Shown: positions 53,217-63,785 of the stretch, one piece after another
How positions within the stretch are numbered: position 1 is the stretch's first letter
Layout: each line of letters starts with the position of its first letter
DNA from: Sessilibacter corallicola
GTDB taxonomy: Bacteria > Pseudomonadota > Gammaproteobacteria > Pseudomonadales > Cellvibrionaceae
Assembly (NCBI RefSeq): GCF_021290925.1
Contig: NZ_JAJSLX010000001.1
Span: 434,001 to 498,000 of the forward strand
Length of the DNA: 64,000 nucleotides
Direction of reading: 5' to 3'
Notes under the pieces: model-generated
Databases searched by the model: none
What the model was told of the DNA's origin: nothing
Seen by the model: only the letters and a program-made list of their open reading frames with translations
Position numbers and translations under genes: made by a program

Positions 53217-55865
53217 ATGACTTCCGCAACCGTCAAACCCAATCAGTCCTCAAAGAAAGTGAAGAAAGCCTCCGACAAGAATAATCCGGGTCAGCACACC
53301 CCCATGATGCAGCAGTACTTGCGCATTAAATCCGAACATCCCAACGAATTGGTTTTTTATCGGATGGGGGATTTCTATGAACTGTTCTTTGACGATGCGA
53401 AAAAAGCGGCACATCTGCTGGACGTAACCTTAACTGCGCGGGGTAAATCTGGCGGCGAGCCAATTCCAATGGCAGGCGTTCCGTTTCACGCCGCCGAAGC
53501 GTATTTAGCCAAATTGGTCCGCCTTGGTGAATCCGTCGCTATTTGCGAACAAGTGGGTAATCCTGCCGAAAGTAAAGGACCGGTCGAACGTAAGGTCGTT
53601 AGGGTAGTCACGCCAGGAACCGTAAGCGACGAAGCACTGCTCGATGAAAGCCAAGATAATCTGTTGATTGCCATTCATCGGCACGAGGAAGACTTTGGTA
53701 TTGCCACGCTCGATATCGGCAGTGGTCGATTTCAGGTTTTCGAAGCCTCGGGAGAAGAAGCTCTACACGCCGAAATTGAGCGTTTAAAACCCGCAGAAAC
53801 ACTGATTGCCGACGATTTTGCTCACACGCCTTTACCGGCGACGTTAAAAGGGGTTCGATCGCGCCCACCTTGGGAGTTCGATTACGACACAGCGCTTCGA
53901 CTTTTGTGTACTCAGTTCGAAACCAAGGATTTATCCGGTTTTGGTTGCGCAGAACTGCCTTTGGCACTGGGAGCGGCGGGATGTTTGTTGGCCTACGCCC
54001 AAGAAACTCAGCGCACGGCTCTGCCACACATTCGCTCAATTCGTCACGAAGATCGAGACGAGGCGGTGGCCATGGACAGCGCAACCCGAAAAAACCTCGA
54101 GTTGGATGTTAATCTTCAAGGCGAAGAATCGAACACGTTATTTTCGGTACTCAACCAATGCGCGACGGCGATGGGCAGTCGGCTCCTAAGACGCTGGTTG
54201 AATCGGCCGTTACGTAACATCACCACGCTTACACAACGGCAAGACGCCATCACCGAACTGAGCAGTCAATATCAGTTTGAGTTAATTCATGAACATCTAA
54301 AAGCCGTCGGTGATTTGGAACGTATCTTAGGTCGCGTGGCGCTGCGTTCCGCTCGACCAAGAGATCTGTCACGTCTTTGTACATCGCTTGCGGTGTACCC
54401 TCAAATTCAAAGCGAGCTTGCCAATTTCGATAAAAAAGAACGATTGCTTGAATTGGCCGCTGACATCAATGAATTTCCCGAGTTAGTTGATTTATTGTCA
54501 AAAGCACTGGAAGAAAATCCGCCGGTTGTCATCCGTGAAGGCGGTGTTATTGCCAGCGGCTACGATCAAGAACTGGATGAACTTCGTGAATTAAGCTCCA
54601 ACGCGGGTCAATTTTTGGTTGATTTAGAAACCCGAGAAAAAGAGCGGACCGGAATTAGCACGCTAAAAGTTGGATTTAATCGCGTCCACGGTTATTACAT
54701 TGAGATCAGTCGTGGTCAGTCAGACAAAGCACCGGTTGATTACATTCGTCGTCAAACCCTCAAAAACGCAGAAAGATTCATTACTCCTGAGCTAAAAGAA
54801 TTTGAAGATAAAGCGCTGTCGGCAAAGAGCCGTGCACTAGCACGAGAAAAAGCGTTGTACGACGAATTGCTCGAAACCATTAATCAGGATTTAACCGCTT
54901 TACAAATTTCGGCCGCAGGCGTTTCAGAATTAGACGTATTGAACACACTTGCTGAGCGGGCTATTAATTTGAATTTCTGTCGACCGGCACTAACGCCAGA
55001 ACCCGGATTAGAAATATCGGGCGGGCGCCACCCGGTGGTCGAACAAGTGATCGATGATCCGTTCGTCGCCAATGATCTGAGCTTGGACGACAGGCAACGC
55101 ATGCTCATTATTACCGGTCCGAACATGGGCGGTAAAAGTACCTACATGCGTCAAAATGCGTTGATTACTTTGCTCGCACACATCGGCAGTTTTATTCCAG
55201 CCACCTCCGCACAGATCGGCATGGTCGACAGGATTTTCACCCGTATCGGTTCATCTGACGATCTCGCCGGAGGTCGTTCAACGTTCATGGTAGAAATGAC
55301 TGAAACCGCTAATATCCTTCATAACGCAACCGACAGAAGTCTGGTGCTGATGGATGAAGTCGGTCGCGGTACCAGCACCTTTGACGGGCTTTCATTGGCT
55401 TGGGCCTGTGCGCAACATTTAGCCAACAAAGTCAAAGCTTTCACCTTGTTCGCCACTCACTATTTCGAACTGACCGATTTACCCAACCAAATTGCTTCCG
55501 TTGCTAACGTTCATCTCGATGCCACAGAGCACAATGACGACCTAATATTTTTACACCATATTCAACGAGGCGCCGCTAATAAAAGCTTTGGCTTACAAGT
55601 GGCAAAATTGGCAGGTATTCCAAAACAGGTGTTAGAGCAGGCAAAAATCCAACTCGATTATTTGGAAACCGGTTCAACCGAAAACACACAACCCATGGTG
55701 ATCGAACCGAGTCAAAGTGCGGCAGAGCAGCCATTTCAAGGAGACTTCTTCAGCCAGGGAACACACCCATTAGTCGAAAAAATGGAGGCAACCGATGTGG
55801 ATAATCTTTCACCAAGAGAAGCACTGAATTTATTGTATGAGCTTAAAAAGCTGGTGAAATCGTAA
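53217..55865 (+). CDS. mutS: DNA mismatch repair protein MutS
   Basis: An 882-residue MutS. The N-terminal mismatch-reading motif is in [15 protein letters not shown] (Phe and Glu, about 48-62). The ATPase domain has Walker [14 protein letters not shown] near residue 640, then signature [19 protein letters not shown], Walker [17 protein letters not shown] and [11 protein letters not shown]. It ends with the usual tail that binds the clamp and forms tetramers. It binds mismatches and recruits MutL; start ATG 53217 gives a 30-residue basic leader before the conserved [11 protein letters not shown]. Order with fdxA and rpoS is Pseudomonas-like. Confidence 0.98.
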   Translation: MTSATVKPNQSSKKVKKASDKNNPGQHTPMMQQYLRIKSEHPNELVFYRMGDFYELFFDDAKKAAHLLDVTLTARGKSGGEPIPMAGVPFHAAEAYLAKLVRLGESVAICEQVGNPAESKGPVERKVVRVVTPGTVSDEALLDESQDNLLIAIHRHEEDFGIATLDIGSGRFQVFEASGEEALHAEIERLKPAETLIADDFAHTPLPATLKGVRSRPPWEFDYDTALRLLCTQFETKDLSGFGCAELPLALGAAGCLLAYAQETQRTALPHIRSIRHEDRDEAVAMDSATRKNLELDVNLQGEESNTLFSVLNQCATAMGSRLLRRWLNRPLRNITTLTQRQDAITELSSQYQFELIHEHLKAVGDLERILGRVALRSARPRDLSRLCTSLAVYPQIQSELANFDKKERLLELAADINEFPELVDLLSKALEENPPVVIREGGVIASGYDQELDELRELSSNAGQFLVDLETREKERTGISTLKVGFNRVHGYYIEISRGQSDKAPVDYIRRQTLKNAERFITPELKEFEDKALSAKSRALAREKALYDELLETINQDLTALQISAAGVSELDVLNTLAERAINLNFCRPALTPEPGLEISGGRHPVVEQVIDDPFVANDLSLDDRQRMLIITGPNMGGKSTYMRQNALITLLAHIGSFIPATSAQIGMVDRIFTRIGSSDDLAGGRSTFMVEMTETANILHNATDRSLVLMDEVGRGTSTFDGLSLAWACAQHLANKVKAFTLFATHYFELTDLPNQIASVANVHLDATEHNDDLIFLHHIQRGAANKSFGLQVAKLAGIPKQVLEQAKIQLDYLETGSTENTQPMVIEPSQSAAEQPFQGDFFSQGTHPLVEKMEATDVDNLSPREALNLLYELKKLVKS

Positions 55866-56035
55866 TATTTTCCATTTTTATGGGCGGTGTCTAAATCGAA
55901 TGTTTCATTAAACTATATTGAATGTTTCATTCAAACTGGCCTTTGTCAGCCTAAAAATCGCGTGCATTAATCGTTTGACTTTTGATAAAATGCTGGGCTT
56001 ATTAAAAAAACATAGATTAGCTATTGGAGCCCAGC

Positions 56036-56359
56036 ATGACCTTCGTCGTAGGCGAAAATTGTATTAAGTGTAAACACACAGATTGTGTGGAAGTTTGTCC
56101 TGTAGACTGCTTCTACGAAGGCCCAAATTTCCTCGTGATTCATCCAGATGAATGTATTGACTGTGCACTCTGCGAACCAGAATGTCCTGTTGAAGCGATT
56201 TACTCAGAAGATGAGTTGCCCGAAGGGCAGGAAGTTTTCCTTGAATTAAACGAAGAACTTGCTGACCTCTGGCCAAACATCACCGAGATGAAAGAGTCCC
56301 CTGCAGACGCCGATAAGTGGGATGGCGTTGAAGGCAAGCTTCAATATTTAGAGCGATAA
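56036..56359 (+). CDS. fdxA: 7Fe ferredoxin FdxA
   Basis: A 107-residue ferredoxin starting at ATG 56036 with GGAG upstream; the TTG 12 bases earlier is less likely. It has two cysteine groups, [18 protein letters not shown] and [12 protein letters not shown], for one [3Fe-4S] and one [4Fe-4S] cluster, and an acidic C-terminal half typical of the Azotobacter/Pseudomonas type. It transfers electrons in the cytoplasm. Conserved between mutS and rpoS in the Pseudomonas order. Confidence 0.95.
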   Translation: MTFVVGENCIKCKHTDCVEVCPVDCFYEGPNFLVIHPDECIDCALCEPECPVEAIYSEDELPEGQEVFLELNEELADLWPNITEMKESPADADKWDGVEGKLQYLER

Positions 56360-56391
56360 CTTCGCTTTATACCATCGTTATTGATGCATGA

Positions 56392-56417
56392 AGCCGGAGT
56401 CATCTAACGCTCCGGCT
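56392..56417. terminator. Hairpin shared by convergent fdxA and trmO
   Basis: AGCCGGAG (56392-56399) pairs with CTCCGGCT (56410-56417), loop 10 nt, in the middle of the convergent gap. There is no T-run on the plus strand, and only a weak one on the minus strand. Confidence 0.5.
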
Positions 56418-56447
56418 GACGCATAAAGCCTAAGACCAACCTTCCTT

Positions 56448-57224
56448 TCAAGCAATTTTCTCAATACTCACAACCTCTATTTTCCAACGTTGATTATCGT
56501 CCACATCACCTAACGGTAAATAACGCCAACAGACGTTACAGTTTTCTATGTTAACGCCGTATATTCGGTCGCTATCAGGTGTTTGATACTGCGGTCGCGG
56601 GTCTTGTTGAAGCATCTCTACGATCAACGGTTTAAGTTGCTCATAGGTATGAGTTATTTTTTCTAATGCTGTTAAGGCGAGATCTGAAAACTCAACCGCT
56701 ATTTTTTTGGGTTCACCGTCGGCAAATCCAGCTTTAGCGTCGGGCAGGCTATCGGCGTAAGGAATATAAGGTTTGATATCGAGTATTGGTGTTCCATCAA
56801 CCAAATCGGCACCGGCAACAACAATGCTGGCTGTATTTCCAGAAACAACCACTTCTTTTAATTCCACCACTGATAAACCAATAGGATTAGGGCGAACGGG
56901 AGAACGAGTGGCAAAGACACCGACTTTTTCGTTGCCGCCGAGCCGAGGCGGACGAACTTTAGGGCGCCATGAAACCGATAAGTTTTTATGAAAAATAAAT
57001 TGAATCCAAATATGGCTATAATTCTCTAAACCTTCGAACGCAGCCTTGTTATTAAATGGTGGAAAAAAAATAATTTCACCGCGCGCAGACGGCGTTAGGC
57101 CACTTTGTCGAGGAACACCAAACTTCTCTTTAAAGCTTGATTTAATTTCGCCAATAACCTCAAGTTGAAAAGACTCTTTTCTTACGTTCAAATCATCTTG
57201 TGTTATGTCTTTTTTATCGTTCAA
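56448..57224 (-). CDS. trmO: tRNA (t6A37) N6-methyltransferase TrmO
   Basis: A 258-residue protein with the UPF0066/TsaA beta-barrel: the ATRSPVRPNPIGLSVVEL motif near residue 108 is diagnostic and binds S-adenosylmethionine. It methylates N6-threonylcarbamoyladenosine at position 37 of tRNA-Thr. The start is TTG 57224 with AGGTG 6 bases upstream; no ATG lies in the N-terminal region, so a TTG start is real here. It is convergent with fdxA and lies downstream of rpoS. Confidence 0.92.
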   Translation of the reverse strand: MNDKKDITQDDLNVRKESFQLEVIGEIKSSFKEKFGVPRQSGLTPSARGEIIFFPPFNNKAAFEGLENYSHIWIQFIFHKNLSVSWRPKVRPPRLGGNEKVGVFATRSPVRPNPIGLSVVELKEVVVSGNTASIVVAGADLVDGTPILDIKPYIPYADSLPDAKAGFADGEPKKIAVEFSDLALTALEKITHTYEQLKPLIVEMLQQDPRPQYQTPDSDRIYGVNIENCNVCWRYLPLGDVDDNQRWKIEVVSIEKIA

Positions 57225-57568
57225 AAATCACCTATTTCAACAACCATAATAAGTTCAACAACCGCAATAAGAAACGGAACAACCACTCCAAAAACGGAGT
57301 CTACCAATGAGACCGTTACCTTAGTTTTCAAATGTATTTTATATCGATATTTACGGAAGATGTCCAAAGACAATAAACCCAAAAAAGAACTTTTAAATTT
57401 CTGGATTTAAGCGATTAATTCAAAAAAACAGACTAAAGATCAGGCACACTGCAAAACAAACACTTTGCAGAACAAAAAAGAAAGAAGAGATAAAAATTGA
57501 GAAGGGAAAAGCCACAATAAATATTGTGGCTTTCAAATGAAAATCGAAGGTTTGTACGGAGTCATTAT
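57225..57568. other. Intergenic region with an 18-bp tandem repeat
   Basis: About 340 bases between trmO and rpoS. At 57236-57253 and 57254-57271 an 18-base unit TTCAACAACCATAATAAG is tandemly duplicated with 2 differences. The rpoS terminator lies at the right end. The rest shows no gene. Confidence 0.6.
57507..57530 (-). terminator. Rho-independent terminator of rpoS
   Basis: GCCACAAT (57511-57518) pairs with ATTGTGGC (57523-57530), loop 4 nt, with AAAA at 57507-57510 giving the U-run on the minus strand. It is 38 bases beyond the rpoS stop. Confidence 0.88.
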
Positions 57569-58579
57569 TTACATGCTAAACAAGCATTCTCCGTCCAACC
57601 CTTGTTGTTCTAAAATATCACGTAAACGTTTTAAAGCTTCGACCTGAATTTGGCGAACTCTTTCACGGGTAAGACCAATTTCACGCCCTACTTCTTCTAA
57701 AGTACTCATTTCGTGGCCGCGTAATCCAAACCGACGAGTCACAACTTCACGTTGTTTTTCGGTTAATTCACCCAACCACTCATCGATGCTTTGGCATAAA
57801 TCGCTGTCTTGCAACACCGAGGATGGATCTGAGGTGTGATGATCAGGGACGGTATCGACCAGGGTTTTTTCTGAGTTGAGCCCAAGAGGAACGTCCATAG
57901 AAGTCACGCGCTCATTTAATTTGAGCATCTTCTCAACGTCTTCAACAGGCTTTTCTAACAGATTAGCAATGTCTTCTGGTGTGGGTTCGTGATCTAATTT
58001 TTGAGACAGTTCCCGAGCGGCTCTCAAATACACATTTAATTCTTTTACGACATGAATGGGCAAACGAATCGTTCGCGTTTGGTTCATAATCGCCCGTTCA
58101 ATGGTTTGACGTATCCACCATGTTGCGTAGGTCGAAAATCTAAATCCGCGTTCTGGATCGAATTTTTCAACGGCGCGAATTAATCCTAGATTACCTTCTT
58201 CAATTAAATCTAATAAAGCTAACCCACGATTGACATAACGTCGCGAAATTTTAACCACTAAACGTAAATTACTTTCTATCATTCGCTTGCGCGACGCTTT
58301 GCACCCACGCAACGCTTTGCGCGCGTAAAATACTTCTTCTTCGGCAGAAAGTAAGGGAGAAAAACCAATTTCGTTTAAATACAGTTGCGTAGCATCTAAA
58401 TTTTTTGCAATTTCTTCGCTATCAGCGTCGCTACGTCGGAGGTTTTTTGCAGCTGCTGGAACTTCTTCTGCATCGGCTTCGGCTGATGCGCCTATCTCGA
58501 CAAGTTCATTTTCTAGATCTGGAACAACGAACACGTTATCGTCAGTTTTACTGTTAGAGTTTGGTACAGTCACTGCCAT
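57569..58579 (-). CDS. rpoS: RNA polymerase sigma factor RpoS
   Basis: A 336-residue stationary-phase sigma factor. Region 1.2/2.1 is [21 protein letters not shown]; region 2 has [39 protein letters not shown] and [17 protein letters not shown]; region 3 has PIHVVKELN; region 4 has [23 protein letters not shown]. Closest to RpoS rather than RpoD by length and the [13 protein letters not shown] segment. It follows nlpD in the same direction, and the main rpoS promoter usually lies within nlpD. Confidence 0.97.
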   Translation of the reverse strand: MAVTVPNSNSKTDDNVFVVPDLENELVEIGASAEADAEEVPAAAKNLRRSDADSEEIAKNLDATQLYLNEIGFSPLLSAEEEVFYARKALRGCKASRKRMIESNLRLVVKISRRYVNRGLALLDLIEEGNLGLIRAVEKFDPERGFRFSTYATWWIRQTIERAIMNQTRTIRLPIHVVKELNVYLRAARELSQKLDHEPTPEDIANLLEKPVEDVEKMLKLNERVTSMDVPLGLNSEKTLVDTVPDHHTSDPSSVLQDSDLCQSIDEWLGELTEKQREVVTRRFGLRGHEMSTLEEVGREIGLTRERVRQIQVEALKRLRDILEQQGLDGECLFSM

Positions 58580-58716
58580 GATCTTAGCCCTTAATAAGTT
58601 ATGGATCTTTAAAGGGATCTAATGATTAACCCTTTCCCGGACACCCTCACCTTTTGGACTTTAAGCTCTAGTGCCTTATTTTATTTTTTGAGCTTAATTT
58701 TCGAAGCATAGAAACA

Positions 58717-59511
58717 CTATCGCCGTGGTAAATATCGCAACGGATCAACGGGCTTACCGTTGTTGCGAATCTCAAAATAGAGCTTGGTGTTTCCGGTTCC
58801 ACTGGAACCTATTTCGGCAACTTTCTGACCTGCTTGAACGCTGCTCCCTTCTTTCACTAATATCCGATCCACATGAGCGTATGCACTCAGATACTGCTTG
58901 TTGTGTTTTATTATTAAAAGTTTGCCGTATCTTCTTAGTCCTTCACCCGCATAAACAACAATGCCGCTTGCTGCGGTAACCACAGAATCTCCCTTTTTTA
59001 TCACAATATCAATACCCTCAGCTTGAGGGTCACCCGGGACAAACCGCTTTGTCACCTTGCCGAGCGTAGGCCAAGCCCACTTAATTTTTGTGGTAGTCGG
59101 CAAACTTTCATTTTTACTAATTTGGTTTTTCGTTAATTGTCTTGAACGAGTTGTAGTCACGTTTTTGACGCTTGAATCCTTCTTATTTTTGACGACCTTG
59201 GTTTTTGAGGAAGAGGAAGTGGGAGGTTTTGCCTTATTCGATTGATTTACCTTAGCAGTCTCTAAAGTTAGTACTTGGCCGGGGTAGATGTTGAATTTTG
59301 CGCCAATATTATTAGCTTTGGCTAAAACTTTATAATCCAAACCATATCGCCAAGCGATTGAGTATAAAGTTTCACCTTTGGATACGGTGTGTGTGGTGAG
59401 TTTTCGTGACGGAGGTTGCGTCAATTCCACGACACTTGCCTGTTTAGAGTGTGAACTGCAACCGTTTATAATGACCAAGGCGATCAAGATTATGAACACC
59501 CTAAAAACCAT
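58717..59511 (-). CDS. nlpD: LysM/M23 lipoprotein NlpD
   Basis: A 264-residue lipoprotein with a signal peptide and lipobox NGCSS (Cys at residue 18), a LysM repeat ([20 protein letters not shown] to PGQVLTL, about 40-85), a low-complexity linker, and a C-terminal M23 domain (about 150-262) that begins [13 protein letters not shown] and ends DPLRYLPRR. The catalytic HxxxD-type residues are replaced (EGIDIVI), the usual inactive state of NlpD, which activates the amidase AmiC at the division site. Gene order nlpD-rpoS is conserved. Confidence 0.93.
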   Translation of the reverse strand: MVFRVFIILIALVIINGCSSHSKQASVVELTQPPSRKLTTHTVSKGETLYSIAWRYGLDYKVLAKANNIGAKFNIYPGQVLTLETAKVNQSNKAKPPTSSSSKTKVVKNKKDSSVKNVTTTRSRQLTKNQISKNESLPTTTKIKWAWPTLGKVTKRFVPGDPQAEGIDIVIKKGDSVVTAASGIVVYAGEGLRRYGKLLIIKHNKQYLSAYAHVDRILVKEGSSVQAGQKVAEIGSSGTGNTKLYFEIRNNGKPVDPLRYLPRR

Positions 59512-59743
59512 GAAAGCCTCTTTTTGGGTATAAAGGTTTTATGATTCTCTCTATTAACGTAATTAATCCTATTGATCGCTTATTAGGTTTAGGCATGTTT
59601 TATAAAGAAATCATCGGAATTAATTCTAAAAAAAATTGTAAAATGGAGGCACTTTTTAAAAATTTAGGGGTTTACACTGTTAAATATGACGGAATTTAAG
59701 CAAAAAATTGTATAAATTTGATCCAGGTCTAGTCGACAAACCC

Positions 59744-60682
59744 CTAGTCAACCTCCCACTTTTTAGAAAATACCTCAATAGAAAGTACAGAAGCGAAGCC
59801 AATTAAGGCAAATGCAAGCGCTATATAAAGCTGCGAAGGCTCGCCTAAAGTTTGAGCATATTCCCAGGGGAGTACATTTTCTTGAACTACTGGCACCAAA
59901 TCACCGTGTCGATCAAGCTTGGTTTCTAACACAATTTTCCAGGGCCAAATCACATTCAGTGAGCCGATTAAAAAACCTGTCAACAGCGCCAAGGTTTTAT
60001 TGTGATAGCGTTTAAGCAACCAGGATAAAAGTCGAGAAAATCCAATTAATCCTAACGCGCAACCAATGCCAAAGCTTGCCAAAAGCACGATATTAAATGT
60101 CGATAACGCTTCAATAAAGACAGGATACAATCCCATCAATAGCAGAATAAAGCTGCCTGATATGCCCGGTAATATCATCGCGCATATCGCGACCGCGCCA
60201 CCGATCATTAGTATCCACCAATCGCCAGGAAGCGCTGCGGGTTTTGCGATGGAAACACCGAGCGCAACAAACGCCCCAAACGCCATCCACGCCCACATGG
60301 TTAAACCTTTAAATTTCACTTCTTTATAAAGGTGCCAAATAGACGCGAGCACTAATCCCCAGAAAAAAGACCAAACTAAAATTGGGTGATGATGGAGTGC
60401 GTGATCGATTATCTTGGCCAGGGTGAGCATACTAATAATCACACCCGAAAATACGGAAAGTAAAAAATTACCGTTAATGGAATACCAAGCGCTGGCAAAC
60501 CCCTGCTGTTTCCAAATGATAAGGGTTTTAATGCCAATACTTTTCAGAGAATTAATCAGCTCTTCATATATTCCCGTGATAAACGCAATGGTTCCGCCGG
60601 ACACTCCCGGCACAACGTCTGCCGCTCCCATTGCCATTCCGCGCAACATAAGGAATAAATAGTGGAGTGAGGTTTTGCTCAT
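59744..60682 (-). CDS. popT: DUF368 undecaprenyl-phosphate translocase (PopT)
   Basis: A 312-residue polytopic membrane protein with about ten hydrophobic segments. The N-terminal LRGMAMGAADVVPGVSGGTIAFITGIYEELI segment (about 14-44) is the DUF368 signature, and a matching repeat MILPGISGSFILLLMGLYPVFI lies near residue 175. DUF368 proteins have been shown to recycle the lipid carrier undecaprenyl phosphate across the membrane. In most relatives pcm and nlpD are adjacent, so this gene is an insertion between them. Confidence 0.9.
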   Translation of the reverse strand: MSKTSLHYLFLMLRGMAMGAADVVPGVSGGTIAFITGIYEELINSLKSIGIKTLIIWKQQGFASAWYSINGNFLLSVFSGVIISMLTLAKIIDHALHHHPILVWSFFWGLVLASIWHLYKEVKFKGLTMWAWMAFGAFVALGVSIAKPAALPGDWWILMIGGAVAICAMILPGISGSFILLLMGLYPVFIEALSTFNIVLLASFGIGCALGLIGFSRLLSWLLKRYHNKTLALLTGFLIGSLNVIWPWKIVLETKLDRHGDLVPVVQENVLPWEYAQTLGEPSQLYIALAFALIGFASVLSIEVFSKKWEVD

Positions 60683-60785
60683 ATTTGTGTCGTCCTTGAG
60701 AACAGGAAGGCTAGGTACAAATTTGTTTGCGAAATTGTAAGAAATCGAACGGTAATTAACTTACGGGGCTTATTCAATTTAGCAC

Positions 60786-60810
60786 TTAAGGTAAGTGTAG
60801 GCTACCTTAA
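60786..60810. repeat. 8-bp hairpin between popT and pcm
   Basis: TTAAGGTA (60786-60793) and TACCTTAA (60803-60810) with a 9-nt spacer in the gap between pcm and popT. No T-run. Possible operator or partial terminator for pcm. Confidence 0.4.
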
Positions 60811-60957
60811 AGACCGTAACGTTTCGATGACAATTTGTTGCTATACCGAAGAGTTATACAAATCTGTGTAGAAATTTTAAGATCGGCTATTTGAGGAAAG
60901 AAATTCGGCGCAATCGGCAAGAAGAATTAACCGGTTGTGAGACGCAAAAATGCAAAG

Positions 60958-61593
60958 TTAACGGGTTGTTCCGCCTAACAGAGGCACAAACTTTACCGGC
61001 TCAATTTCTGTAGTAACAAAGCCTTCGTCGGTATTTTTTACCATGACTAAAGTTTGTGAGGCTTCGCCAATAGGAATGACTAAAACACCGTTAGGTGCCA
61101 ACTGATCCAGTAACTCTTGAGGAACTTGACGTGGCGCGGCCGCACTCAAGATCGCATCGAATTGTTTTTCTTGCGACCAACCAAAATGACCATCGGCGTG
61201 TTTTAACATCACGTTTCGATAACCCAATTCAGTCAGGCGTTTGCGAGCTTTGTCCTGCAGCGGTTTGATACGCTCAACACTGTATATCTGCTCAAACAAG
61301 CCGGCGAGTATCGCCGTTTGGTAACCCGAGCCCGTGCCGATCTCAAGCACAAGCTGCGCATCTGGCGCGTGAGTTCTCAGTAATTCGGTCATGCGAGCGA
61401 CAATATAGGGTTGAGAAAGCGTTTGGCCGAACCCAATGGGCAGCGACGTGTCTTCGTAGGCACGATGGCTCAATGCTTCATCGAGGAAAATGTGACGGGG
61501 CGTAGACTCCATCAGAGTTAAAACCTGAGTGTCTTTAATCCCCTGCTCAATCAAGCGTTGAATTAAACGTTGACGAGTTCTTTGGGATGTCAT
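60958..61593 (-). CDS. pcm: Protein-L-isoaspartate O-methyltransferase
   Basis: A 211-residue enzyme that repairs isoaspartyl damage using S-adenosylmethionine. The PIGFGQTLSQPYIVARMTELL segment and VLEIGTGSGYQTAILA (SAM motif I) are diagnostic, and ATIADTPLGTHA-type ends are replaced by PVKFVPLLGGTT. ATG 61593 with AAGG upstream is chosen over TTG 61623. surE, usually upstream of pcm, is missing, and popT sits between pcm and nlpD. Confidence 0.94.
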   Translation of the reverse strand: MTSQRTRQRLIQRLIEQGIKDTQVLTLMESTPRHIFLDEALSHRAYEDTSLPIGFGQTLSQPYIVARMTELLRTHAPDAQLVLEIGTGSGYQTAILAGLFEQIYSVERIKPLQDKARKRLTELGYRNVMLKHADGHFGWSQEKQFDAILSAAAPRQVPQELLDQLAPNGVLVIPIGEASQTLVMVKNTDEGFVTTEIEPVKFVPLLGGTTR

Positions 61594-61777
61594 CCCGATG
61601 CCTTGGTGTTGCGAACGCTTCAAACCAGATCAATCCAAATTTCTTCAGCAAAAACTTAGGTGACAAGTACTGTGTTAACTAGAACTCAAGTTCCAATCAA
61701 TACGTCGTTATTATAAATGGTTTATGAAAAATCAACACTGATAAGTCGTACTTAAATCTGTGTTAGATAAAGTCGGG

Positions 61778-62563
61778 TTATCCTGGGATTTGTTGGTCCA
61801 TGGTTTTTGCCGGTTGCAAACGACACTTACCCACTATTTTTGCGGGCACACCGGCTACGGTTGAATACGAAGGCACGTCTTTTCTAACCAAACTGCCAGC
61901 AGCCACTTTGGCAGCTTCACCGACGTTCACATTGCCGAGAATTTTACTGCCCGCACCAATCATCACACCGCGACCAATGGTTGGGTGGCGCTTTCTTGAT
62001 GTGCAACCACTGCCACCGAGCGTGACCGAGTGCAGCATAGAGACGTCGTTTTCAATAACCGTGGTTTCTCCGATAACCACTCCGGTTGCGTGATCAATCA
62101 TAATGCCATGACCGATATTCGCCGCTGGATGGATATCGACATCAAAAATTTCTGACACTCGGTTTTGAAAAAACAGGGCCAGCGGTTTGCGCCCCTGTTG
62201 CCAGAGCCAGTGACTGATACGGTAAGCTTGCAGCGCGTGATACCCTTTGTAGTGAAGTAACGGGGTTAAATATTCATCACAGGCAGCGTCGCGCTCAACG
62301 GACGCGTTGATGTCTTCGAGCATTGACGTTTCAATGGCCGCGTCTGCCGCCATCGCTTCTTCGCACACTTCTCTGACCAGCATATCGGGCAGGTCTTCAC
62401 TCGCCAGCAATCCAGCCAAAATGTAGGTGATGCTTTGAGTAAAGTTTTCATGTTTAAGAACGGTGCAATGGTAATGACTTGCCAGTCCCGGCTCCGCCAT
62501 ACTGGCTTTTTTTGCTTCTTCTTTAATTTTCGGCCAGATACCGTTCAGTTGAGTTGTTAACAT
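61778..62563 (-). CDS. cysE: Serine O-acetyltransferase
   Basis: A 261-residue CysE with an N-terminal helical domain and a left-handed beta-helix of hexapeptide repeats. The catalytic His is in IMIDHATGVVIGE, and RHPTIGRGVMIG contains the second conserved His. The C-terminal IPG supports binding to O-acetylserine sulfhydrylase. It makes O-acetylserine for cysteine synthesis. The gene is on the same strand as pcm, 184 bases upstream of it. Not part of the conserved rpoS block. Confidence 0.95.
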   Translation of the reverse strand: MLTTQLNGIWPKIKEEAKKASMAEPGLASHYHCTVLKHENFTQSITYILAGLLASEDLPDMLVREVCEEAMAADAAIETSMLEDINASVERDAACDEYLTPLLHYKGYHALQAYRISHWLWQQGRKPLALFFQNRVSEIFDVDIHPAANIGHGIMIDHATGVVIGETTVIENDVSMLHSVTLGGSGCTSRKRHPTIGRGVMIGAGSKILGNVNVGEAAKVAAGSLVRKDVPSYSTVAGVPAKIVGKCRLQPAKTMDQQIPG

Positions 62564-62872
62564 GAAAGTCAGTATTCCAATTCAAAAAATGAAAATCAGT
62601 TCTAGGTTGCGGTTATCAGCCGCCGTTTTTACTGCGATAAGCTCACTATTTCAAGTTTGATTGAGCAAATTAGAATTTAGGTGCTTCTAATTTTTATATG
62701 TCCAACAGTTATATTAGCGACAGCACCCTTAAAACAATCAAGCCGATTCAAACATGTGTTTTTATAACTCTAACACCTAAAAAGCACCAAACTAAATCTC
62801 AAAATTCGTATTAAAAATCAACACATTAAGAGATGAACTTCACCGCACAATTGAGCTTTTTTGTATTAAAAA
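62564..62872. other. Gap between cysE and the VanY-type gene
   Basis: About 310 bases, AT-rich, no gene. A hairpin with a T-rich tail is present at 62667-62695: AAATTAGAA with TTCTAATTT, loop 9 nt. It is oriented for the plus strand, so it does not obviously terminate either flanking minus-strand gene. Confidence 0.45.
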
Positions 62873-63589
62873 TTAGCCCGAAACACGAATGAACCGGTTA
62901 TATATTTCAGGTAGATTTTCGAGTATTTCGTTTTTCAAAAGTATGTCGCTACCGGCAATGGTTTGTGCAAGAAAATCTAGATCGAACTGTTCTTCAAATA
63001 TTTTTGCTGCAGGCGCATAACTTAAATGCCAAGGTTCAGGTGCAATACCAAAAGCATTGTCATCTGCATTGGTTGGCGTCTGATACGGTCTTACAAAACC
63101 GACGTCTGGGTTGTCTTCTAACCAGGGCGTCAGCCAGCGGTGAAATTCTTCAAAAACCCCGCCTTCTTGAGTTTCTCTTTGCGTTAATTGGACGTTGTAA
63201 TCGGAATTTATCGCCTGAGCGTCAATGATATCAATGTCTGTACCCCAATGGTGACGCGACGCCCCTGGTAACGCAGACCATCGTAGAATCGCTTGGACTA
63301 GATCCCAGCCTTGCAGGCTTCCGTGTAGAATGACGGTTTCATCAGCCGACAAAACAGCGCGTTTACCGCAAGATTTTGCGTTCCAAATCGACATTTGCGC
63401 ATTAAAACTGCGAAACCCACTAAAAACTTTTAACTTAAACCCTTGCTTTTTTGCTGCATCTGCTAAAATTTTTAAAGGCTCTATGATATTTGGATGGAGC
63501 CTACAACCAAAAGTCTCACATTCAGACAACGGGGCTAAATGTGAGTCGCTCTGACCAGAAATACACGCGTTCGCCAAAATGGTACTCAT
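62873..63589 (-). CDS. M15-family D-alanyl-D-alanine carboxypeptidase (VanY type)
   Basis: A 238-residue protein. Zinc-site motifs of M15B peptidases are present: SRHHWGTDIDI (His and Asp, about 121-131) and the EPWHLSYAP motif near residue 193 with the catalytic Glu/His, preceded by the FSGFRSFNAQMSIW segment. It trims peptidoglycan stem peptides. No clear signal peptide begins the protein, although MSTILANACISGQS is mildly hydrophobic, so the location is uncertain. Confidence 0.87.
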   Translation of the reverse strand: MSTILANACISGQSDSHLAPLSECETFGCRLHPNIIEPLKILADAAKKQGFKLKVFSGFRSFNAQMSIWNAKSCGKRAVLSADETVILHGSLQGWDLVQAILRWSALPGASRHHWGTDIDIIDAQAINSDYNVQLTQRETQEGGVFEEFHRWLTPWLEDNPDVGFVRPYQTPTNADDNAFGIAPEPWHLSYAPAAKIFEEQFDLDFLAQTIAGSDILLKNEILENLPEIYNRFIRVSG

Positions 63590-63785
63590 TGACTACTTTC
63601 TCTCAATTTAAGTAACGATGCTGCTACTTTTGGTAACGAAGATCGACTCAACATTCAAAAAATAGGGATGTCTATTTACCCTCAAACTTTTTGAGGTGTA
63701 ACATAGCATTTAGCTATATAAAAATTACTACAATAGTTCGTTCAACAATCACAAGCGCAATAATAATAAATAAAGGCTAACTAAA

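Noticed and set aside
53608-54084. 158-codon frame opposite mutS
   Set aside because: Antisense shadow of MutS with no independent signal.
59665-59746. TAGGGGTTT / AAACCCCTA inverted repeat around the popT stop
   Set aside because: Arms are 64 bases apart with no supporting structure; treated as coincidence.
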